A stretch of 64,000 nucleotides of DNA from Acidicapsa ligni (GTDB lineage Bacteria; Acidobacteriota; Terriglobia; Terriglobales; Acidobacteriaceae): the NCBI RefSeq assembly GCF_025685655.1, contig NZ_JAGSYG010000003.1, positions 62,001 to 126,000 of the forward strand. The letters run 5' to 3'. Within the stretch, counting starts at the first letter, position 1. Every line of letters starts with the position of its first letter. Positions 59,231 to 64,000 of this stretch are shown here, piece after piece. The notes under the pieces were generated by a model. That model did not search any database, was not told where the DNA came from, and saw nothing but the letters and a program-made list of their open reading frames with translations. The translations under genes were made by a program, and so were the position numbers.

Positions 59231-59992
59231 TTACCTGTCGATGGAGAAGCCGGCGCGACGATTCTGCTGCCAGCATTCTTCGGTAGATTCGCTGCAGAAT
59301 GGCTTCTCTTTACCGTAGCTGACAATGCGGAGGCGATCAGCTGCGATACCGGCCTGAACCAATGCCTGCTTGACCGAGTTCGCACGGCTCTGACCCAGAG
59401 TCAGGTTGTATTCATTCGAGCCACGTTCATCGCAGTACCCGCCGATTAAGACGTGAATGCGAGAGTTTGTCGCCAGGTATGCGGCGGCCTTCGAAAGAGC
59501 GGCCTGGTTCTCCGGGCGTACATCGTAGCTGTCATAGTCGAAGAAAATATCCTGTACGCTGGCTTTGAACTGCTCGTCCGCCGTCATGTTTGACGCCGAG
59601 GAATCCTGCGGTACTGCAACAGCCATCTGGGCTGCATTTACCGTGACCCGCGCAGTTGCGTCTGCCGACCCGCCATCGCCGCGCGCGATCAGATGGTAAC
59701 TGGTCGAGGTAGTTGGAGTGACCGTCTTGACGCCAGAGCTGGGGACGTCGCCAATGCCATCGATAGAGACGTTTGTCGCATCCGTGGCGCGCCATGAAAG
59801 CACAACCTGATCGCCAGCGGTGATCGTAGAAGGAGTTGCGGTCAACTGTGCCGTGGGGGGGGGCCCTGAGAGCGGTGGTGCGGCATTGGACGAGGAGGAT
59901 TTCTTTTTACCACATCCGATCACTGCGAATGTAGCCATGAGCAGGATTAAGGCCGTAGCTGTGCGGTTGAAAGCACGATATTTGGAGTTCAA
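59231..59992 (-). CDS. pal: Peptidoglycan-associated lipoprotein Pal with added Ig-like domain
   Basis: About 253 residues starting at a TTG (59992) six bases after AAGGAG; no closer ATG gives a full signal. It has a lipoprotein signal ending at FAVIGC, a Ser/Pro linker, an Ig-like beta domain (LTATPSTITAGDQVVLSWRA, ~50-115) and the OmpA-like domain (IFFDYDSYDVRPENQAAL, then LIGGYCDERGSNEYNLTLGQ, then SRANSVKQALVQAG). Typical Pal proteins of ~170 residues lack the Ig-like insert. Pal anchors the outer membrane to peptidoglycan and binds TolB, encoded 74 bases upstream. Confidence 0.9.
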   Translation of the reverse strand: MNSKYRAFNRTATALILLMATFAVIGCGKKKSSSSNAAPPLSGPPPTAQLTATPSTITAGDQVVLSWRATDATNVSIDGIGDVPSSGVKTVTPTTSTSYHLIARGDGGSADATARVTVNAAQMAVAVPQDSSASNMTADEQFKASVQDIFFDYDSYDVRPENQAALSKAAAYLATNSRIHVLIGGYCDERGSNEYNLTLGQSRANSVKQALVQAGIAADRLRIVSYGKEKPFCSESTEECWQQNRRAGFSIDR

Positions 59993-60066
59993 GTTTTTCT
60001 CCTTACAACGAAATTTGTAAATCTGTTTGTCATACAAGGCGCCGATAACCTACTCCGGAACCGAAA

Positions 60067-61428
60067 TTACTTCCAACTCCAGTTTGGCATAGAGTCCTTG
60101 CCAGAGTGTGTTAGTTGGTGCTGTTCCGTGCCATCTGCCAGCATAGTCCAGATTTCGACCTGCTTGCCAATCTCGCGTTGAAATACAACATGGCGGCCAT
60201 CGGGGGACCAGCTGGGAAAGTCATTGCTACCAGCCTCATGCGTCAGTTGCAGCCACCGCTTGGATGCGATATCCATCACATAAATATCCTGTCCGCCGGG
60301 AGCGCCGGGGCCGTATTTCCGGTTCCAGGAAAATGCGAGAAACTGCCCGTTCGGCGACCACGAAGGTGAGATGGCATAACCACCATCCGTCATACGCTGA
60401 ATATTTGTACCATCCGCATCCATAGTGTAAATCTGCGGCAGACCGGTGCGCCCACTGACCCAGGCGATCTGAGAATTGGTCTTCGGATTCCAAGTTGGCG
60501 AAACATCCGGACCGCGGATAGAGGTGGCTTTACGCAGATTGCCGCCATTGCTATCCGATATCCATATTTCAGGGTCTCCCGAACGGGATGACGAAAAAGC
60601 GATCTTGGATCCATCGCCAGACCATGCAGGCGAAAGATTGCTGCCGCCCGCCACGCCCGCAGGGTAGCTCACCGTCCGCCCGAGGTCCATCGAGAACATG
60701 CGGATCGTCCAACCTTCTTTGCCCAATGTCGAAAATGCAAGCCTGCTGTTGTCCGGCGAAATGCGCGGTGATAGAGAGATGCTGCCTTGCTTGGTTACGA
60801 TGTGCTGATTTTGCCCGTCGTAATCCATCACCCATATTTCCTTGGAGCCGGTACGTGCGCTGACGAAGTAGAGTTTGGTCTCGGCAATGCCGTTCAGACC
60901 GCCTCCGAGACGGGCGATAATTTCGTCGGCAAAGCGGTGTGCAATCAAACGGGCATTATCCTGGTTGGCAGTTTCGTTGTATTGCTTGCCCAGGATCTGT
61001 GGACTGCCTGGGTTCTTGGCATCGAATACCCAGCCGTAGACGCTCAGGCGGCCATTGGTAGAAGATAGCGCTCCAAATGCGACCATCGACGCGTTAGCCG
61101 GATCGGCTGCCCATTGCGGCAGATTGATTTCCTGAGGAGCGCCCGGCGTAACCGGCGGAATCAGGCTCTTTGAAACCATGTCGAAGATGCCAGCATTCGA
61201 CAGGTCGTTATAAAGTGTCGCGTCAAACGTGGACTTCAGCGATGGCGTCTGCGGATCAGAACCAACAGGTTTGAAATCGGCTGCCGCGATGCGGATACGC
61301 TGATCGGTGAGGTTACTGCCAGTCCGAATCCAATCCTGCGCATGCAGTACAGGGAGACTGACTGCAAATGCGAGCAGAGGCAAAAAACAAGAAAATGCTC
61401 GGGGAAGCTTGCGAAGGATTGCAGTCAT
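60067..61428 (-). CDS. tolB: Tol-Pal system periplasmic propeller protein TolB
   Basis: A 453-residue protein with a signal peptide, the TolB N-terminal domain (RIRIAAADFKPVGSDPQT, then GIFDMVSKSLIPPVTPG) and a six-bladed propeller of repeats such as PRISPDNSRLAFSTLGKEG and PAWSGDGSKIAFSSSRSGD. The canonical position between tolA and pal supports the call. It links TolA to Pal during cell-envelope constriction. Confidence 0.95.
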   Translation of the reverse strand: MTAILRKLPRAFSCFLPLLAFAVSLPVLHAQDWIRTGSNLTDQRIRIAAADFKPVGSDPQTPSLKSTFDATLYNDLSNAGIFDMVSKSLIPPVTPGAPQEINLPQWAADPANASMVAFGALSSTNGRLSVYGWVFDAKNPGSPQILGKQYNETANQDNARLIAHRFADEIIARLGGGLNGIAETKLYFVSARTGSKEIWVMDYDGQNQHIVTKQGSISLSPRISPDNSRLAFSTLGKEGWTIRMFSMDLGRTVSYPAGVAGGSNLSPAWSGDGSKIAFSSSRSGDPEIWISDSNGGNLRKATSIRGPDVSPTWNPKTNSQIAWVSGRTGLPQIYTMDADGTNIQRMTDGGYAISPSWSPNGQFLAFSWNRKYGPGAPGGQDIYVMDIASKRWLQLTHEAGSNDFPSWSPDGRHVVFQREIGKQVEIWTMLADGTEQHQLTHSGKDSMPNWSWK

Positions 61429-61540
61429 GCGGTTCAGTCCTCTTCCTCAAAAATACAGGGTTACTGCTGCGTTCGACTGGAGCTCAAAAAACAACTTGTT
61501 TCGACCGTTGTATCCAGATCACGCGTGAATTTCATAACAC

Positions 61541-62377
61541 TCAGTACTCACAATAATAGGAGACATTGGGCGGTGGATCACTTGGTGGTGAAGGAAGGGG
61601 CCCAAAAGTGTCAACTCTCTGTTCTGCTCTAAGACAGGCTCGATCCAGAGTGGGACTACCACTGGATTTATCCAGCTTGGCCTCCATTCCAGTGCCATCG
61701 CGGCGAATTACCCAGGTGATATAGGTGCGGGAGCCTACCGGCGTCCGCGGATCAACCTCGCCTCGATAGAGATTCTGCTGCATTTTTCGCTGAATATTCT
61801 GGATGTACCACGGGTAGTTAAATCCCCGGCTGCCCGGCGATGCTGTCACGCTGGTTGCTCCCACGGTCGTAGTGCCAGGCTGAGCCGTGCGCTGCATCGC
61901 GCTTGAAGACTGCTCGCCATATTGCGCGCGATTGTCCTGCTTGGGCGGTGTTGGCTGGCGCTGTGGAGTCTTGCTGGTAACCACCGGCTTAGGCTCGGGT
62001 ATTTTGCTGGCTTCCTGCTTTTTTGCCGCTGGCTTTTTAGGAGCCTCGATCTTTGACGGGATGGGGATCGCTTTTTCGTCTACCGTGGGCTGTGCTTTAG
62101 GCGCGGGCGGCGCAGGCGCTTCGCTGGGTTTTTCAGTTGCCAGTACATTATCGTTCGGCTTGTGGTCTGCAGGCAGAGGCAGGGCACTGCTGACTAGCTG
62201 CACGGCGATCGCACCCTCGGTCGCCCCTCCCCAGGTGTTGTGAGGAAACAGCCCATTCAAAAAACCATAGCCCAGAACAAGTCCCACGAGCAGACCATGG
62301 AAAAGCACGGCCTTCACCATCGGCTTGCCGATAGGCTCCCGTAGGAATTCCGGCTCGAGTTGTTCGCTGACCTGCAG
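61541..62377 (-). CDS. tolA: TolA/TonB-family energy-transducing protein, probable CTG start
   Basis: The first standard start in frame is the ATG at 62320, but it sits right at the membrane helix (VKAVLFHGLLVGLVLGYGFL) with no ribosome site. The frame is open upstream, and a CTG at 62377 follows AGGAG by seven bases; it would add a cytoplasmic segment reading QVSEQLEPEFLREPIGKP, which looks like genuine protein. With it the protein has ~278 residues: N-terminal membrane anchor, a Lys/Pro/Ala-rich periplasmic linker (~75-150) and a TonB-like C-terminal domain (TYITWVIRRDGTGMEAKLDK, then LDRACLRAEQRV). It acts with TolQ and TolR, encoded just upstream. The start choice is inference. Confidence 0.8.
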   Translation of the reverse strand: MQVSEQLEPEFLREPIGKPMVKAVLFHGLLVGLVLGYGFLNGLFPHNTWGGATEGAIAVQLVSSALPLPADHKPNDNVLATEKPSEAPAPPAPKAQPTVDEKAIPIPSKIEAPKKPAAKKQEASKIPEPKPVVTSKTPQRQPTPPKQDNRAQYGEQSSSAMQRTAQPGTTTVGATSVTASPGSRGFNYPWYIQNIQRKMQQNLYRGEVDPRTPVGSRTYITWVIRRDGTGMEAKLDKSSGSPTLDRACLRAEQRVDTFGPLPSPPSDPPPNVSYYCEY

Positions 62378-62415
62378 CTTCTTGCTCCTGACCTGTTTCT
62401 GTTGGTAAAGATCTA

Positions 62416-62838
62416 CTAGTTGGACTTGGTTTCGAGTGGCTGGGTAACGATGCTGATGTTGGTAATGCCAGCCTGTTTAACAGAATCCATGACCGAGGCA
62501 AACGCGCCGAAAGGAACGCGCTCATCCGCTCGTAGATAAATCACCTGGTGAGCGGGATCTACGCCGGATTGATGCAGTTGCGTCGCCAATTCGTGGATAT
62601 TCACCGGCTTATCGCCCAGGAAAACCGTCTGATCCTTGGCTATGGTAACCACCAGGCGTTGTTCGGTGATCTCCTTGACCGTGCGTGTTTTGGGCACAGC
62701 AACTTCAATGCCCGACTGCAGCACTGGTGCGGCAAGCATGAAAATAACCAGCAATACCAACACCACATCGACCAGCGGCGTGATGTTGATCTCGGCCAGC
62801 GATGTCTGTGTGCGCCCGTTGCTGCCCGTAAAGGCCAT
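62416..62838 (-). CDS. tolR: TolR/ExbD-family protein
   Basis: A 140-residue protein with a short cytoplasmic start, one membrane helix carrying the proton-path Asp (INITPLVDVVLVLLVIFMLA) and a periplasmic domain (VVTIAKDQTVFLGDKPVNIH, then QVIYLRADERVPFG). Its start directly abuts the tolQ stop. It could equally be called ExbD; the tolB-pal neighbours favour TolR. Confidence 0.93.
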   Translation of the reverse strand: MAFTGSNGRTQTSLAEINITPLVDVVLVLLVIFMLAAPVLQSGIEVAVPKTRTVKEITEQRLVVTIAKDQTVFLGDKPVNIHELATQLHQSGVDPAHQVIYLRADERVPFGAFASVMDSVKQAGITNISIVTQPLETKSN

Positions 62839-63573
62839 TTAGACCTCCCGTTCCATGAGCCGCGGATCTGTCGAGCGAGGGTCTGTCGAACGAGGATCAC
62901 CTGCCCGCGCTCCCTGGGAAGGAGGTGGCTGGTTCGCGCCGCGCTGTGGAATCTCTTCCAGAGAATTCAGAAGTTCACGCGCAAAGTCATCAATCCCCGA
63001 CGCAAAAACACGCAGCCGAGCGGCGAACTGGTTGTAAGCGATGCCGGCAGGCACAGCGACGAAGATGCCCGCAGCCGTGGTGATGAGTGCTTCTGAAATT
63101 CCAGGCGCGACAGCACGCAGGGTAGCAGAACCGGCGGTCCCCAGGCCGTGAAACGCATCCACAATGCCCATAACGGTGCCGAAGAGGCCGACAAATGTGC
63201 TGGTGGAAGCAATAGTCGCCAGCCAGGTCAGTCTCTGTTCAAGCCGAGTAACCGCTTCGCTGCTTGCAGTCTGAGCAGAGCGCTCCAACGTAGCAACATT
63301 GCGCGGCGGACCGTAGCCGCCAGTCTGGCGCTTGTAGGCCTCATAAACTTCCTCAAAAACCAATGCAAGCGGGCTCGGCGCGTAGTCACCGGTATTGGCG
63401 GCAATTTCCTGAAGGCGCGTAGCTTTGCGGAAGGTCCGGATAAAGCGGCGGCTCTGTTTTGTGGCCTTGGAGAAAGTGCTCATCTTGCCAAAAATCAGCG
63501 TCCAGGAATAAACGCTGGCAATCGCCAGCACGAGCAGCACCGCTAGGGCCACCGGTCCGCTGTTGGAGAGCAT
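62839..63573 (-). CDS. tolQ: TolQ/ExbB-family protein
   Basis: A 244-residue inner-membrane proton-channel protein with three helices: ALAVLLVLAIASVYSWTLIF near the N-terminus, then IASTSTFVGLFGTVMGIVDA and ALITTAAGIFVAVPAGIAYN. The family motif GLFGTVMGI and the conserved TTAAG segment are present. The C-terminal tail has a short DPRST repeat (three near-copies) not usual in TolQ. First gene of tolQ-tolR-tolA-tolB-pal-cpoB; the promoter must lie in the 285-base gap to recN. Confidence 0.93.
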   Translation of the reverse strand: MLSNSGPVALAVLLVLAIASVYSWTLIFGKMSTFSKATKQSRRFIRTFRKATRLQEIAANTGDYAPSPLALVFEEVYEAYKRQTGGYGPPRNVATLERSAQTASSEAVTRLEQRLTWLATIASTSTFVGLFGTVMGIVDAFHGLGTAGSATLRAVAPGISEALITTAAGIFVAVPAGIAYNQFAARLRVFASGIDDFARELLNSLEEIPQRGANQPPPSQGARAGDPRSTDPRSTDPRLMEREV

Positions 63574-63859
63574 TTCAACGATCGCGCTGGATCCCTGCGT
63601 GGGAGGGGGAGGCGGCGCGTCTGACTGGAGAAAAAGGGCAAGGGCAGCGGCTAAAATCGGCGTGTACCTCGTCTATGAAGCTAGCAGATGAAGTAGCACT
63701 ACCCCAAGTTGCTAACAAGGTTCCGGTCGCCACTTGTGCCGGTGTTCTGAGCGAATAGCAGGGCTGCCGCATGGTATGCTGCGCACGGAATCCTGCATTT
63801 TTCGCCAACTGGTATGACGTCCTTACACTTCAGGCCAAATGCAGGAGAATGGTTTAACG

Positions 63860-64000
63860 ATGCTCGTCGAACTGCGCGCTGAAAATTATGCTGTCATTGA
63901 TCACGCCATAGCCGTCTTCGGCCCGGGGCTAAATTTACTCACCGGTGAAACTGGCGCTGGCAAATCGATCCTGGTTGACGCGCTTGCCCTGCTCATGGGC
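63860..64000 (+). CDS. recN: DNA repair protein RecN, N-terminal 47 residues (3' end outside window)
   Basis: The frame runs to the window edge and reads MLVELRAENYAVIDHAIAVF followed by GLNLLTGETGAGKSILVDAL. This is the SMC-like N-terminus and Walker A (GETGAGKS) of RecN, which acts in double-strand break repair. AGGAG at 63843-63847 precedes the start by 12 bases; an in-frame ATG seven codons upstream (63839) overlaps that site and is less likely. Divergent from the tol operon. Confidence 0.92.
   Translation, partial: MLVELRAENYAVIDHAIAVFGPGLNLLTGETGAGKSILVDALALLMG

Noticed and set aside
1..64000. CRISPR arrays, rRNA operons, tRNA genes
   Set aside because: No regularly spaced repeats and no recognisable rRNA or tRNA sequence seen on either strand by eye; weak or unusual tRNAs could be missed.

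Overview
The window looks like part of an Acidobacteriota genome (class Terriglobia; relatives of Granulicella, Edaphobacter or Terriglobus are my best guess). The support is indirect: two very long TonB-dependent receptors with an N-terminal carboxypeptidase-regulatory-like domain and no SusD partner, a membrane-anchored DNA-binding/PD40-repeat regulator, a fused 2-oxoacid oxidoreductase subunit, and a tol-pal locus whose Pal carries an Ig-like domain. No rRNA, tRNA or CRISPR array was seen.

Layout. Positions 1 to about 48.2 kb read as accessory DNA, and 48.3 to 64 kb as core genome. A tyrosine recombinase (46.8-48.1 kb) beside the carA promoter marks the boundary.

(1) 0.6-19.5 kb: a lasso-peptide locus. 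The plus-strand biosynthetic operon runs RRE protein (B1), an aminoglycoside-phosphotransferase-like kinase, a cytosolic prolyl oligopeptidase, leader protease (B2), lasso cyclase (C), and the 45-residue precursor (A) last, closed by a 15-bp hairpin. An ABC exporter and an AraC-type regulator lie upstream. Facing it on the minus strand is a sensing, uptake and breakdown arm: a response regulator with Glu at the phosphorylation site, an ECF sigma factor fused to a zinc-finger/transmembrane sensor, a TonB-dependent receptor, and an exported S9 peptidase resembling lasso isopeptidases. Together these genes could make, export, sense, re-import and linearise one peptide.

(2) 19.5-24.5 kb: two XRE regulators among repeated palindromes and a 137-bp duplicated element, a SEFIR-domain protein, and a DUF433/DUF5615-type toxin-antitoxin pair with a third uncharacterised gene. 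This is a plausible defence or mobile cassette. (3) 24.6-30.1 kb: the imuA-imuB-dnaE2 mutasome. (4) 30.5-39 kb: a Tat-exported glycosidase and a TonB-dependent receptor, divergent from a membrane-bound regulator; probably a glycan-use locus. (5) 39.2-46.4 kb: a reduced type IV secretion/conjugation-like set (VirB2, VirB9 and VirB10-like proteins, lytic transglycosylase, MoxR ATPase, membrane protein) with no VirB4, VirB11 or VirD4 homologue, followed by a small HTH gene and the integrase.

(6) 48.3-64 kb: carA, carB, a membrane protein, a DHDPS-family protein with an insertion, 2-oxoacid:acceptor oxidoreductase alpha and beta, then on the minus strand tolQ-tolR-tolA-tolB-pal-cpoB, and on the plus strand the first 47 codons of recN.

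The most novel-looking system is the lasso locus, with its unusual gene order, kinase and extra prolyl oligopeptidase, coupled to a single-polypeptide sigma/anti-sigma sensor and a dedicated receptor and isopeptidase.
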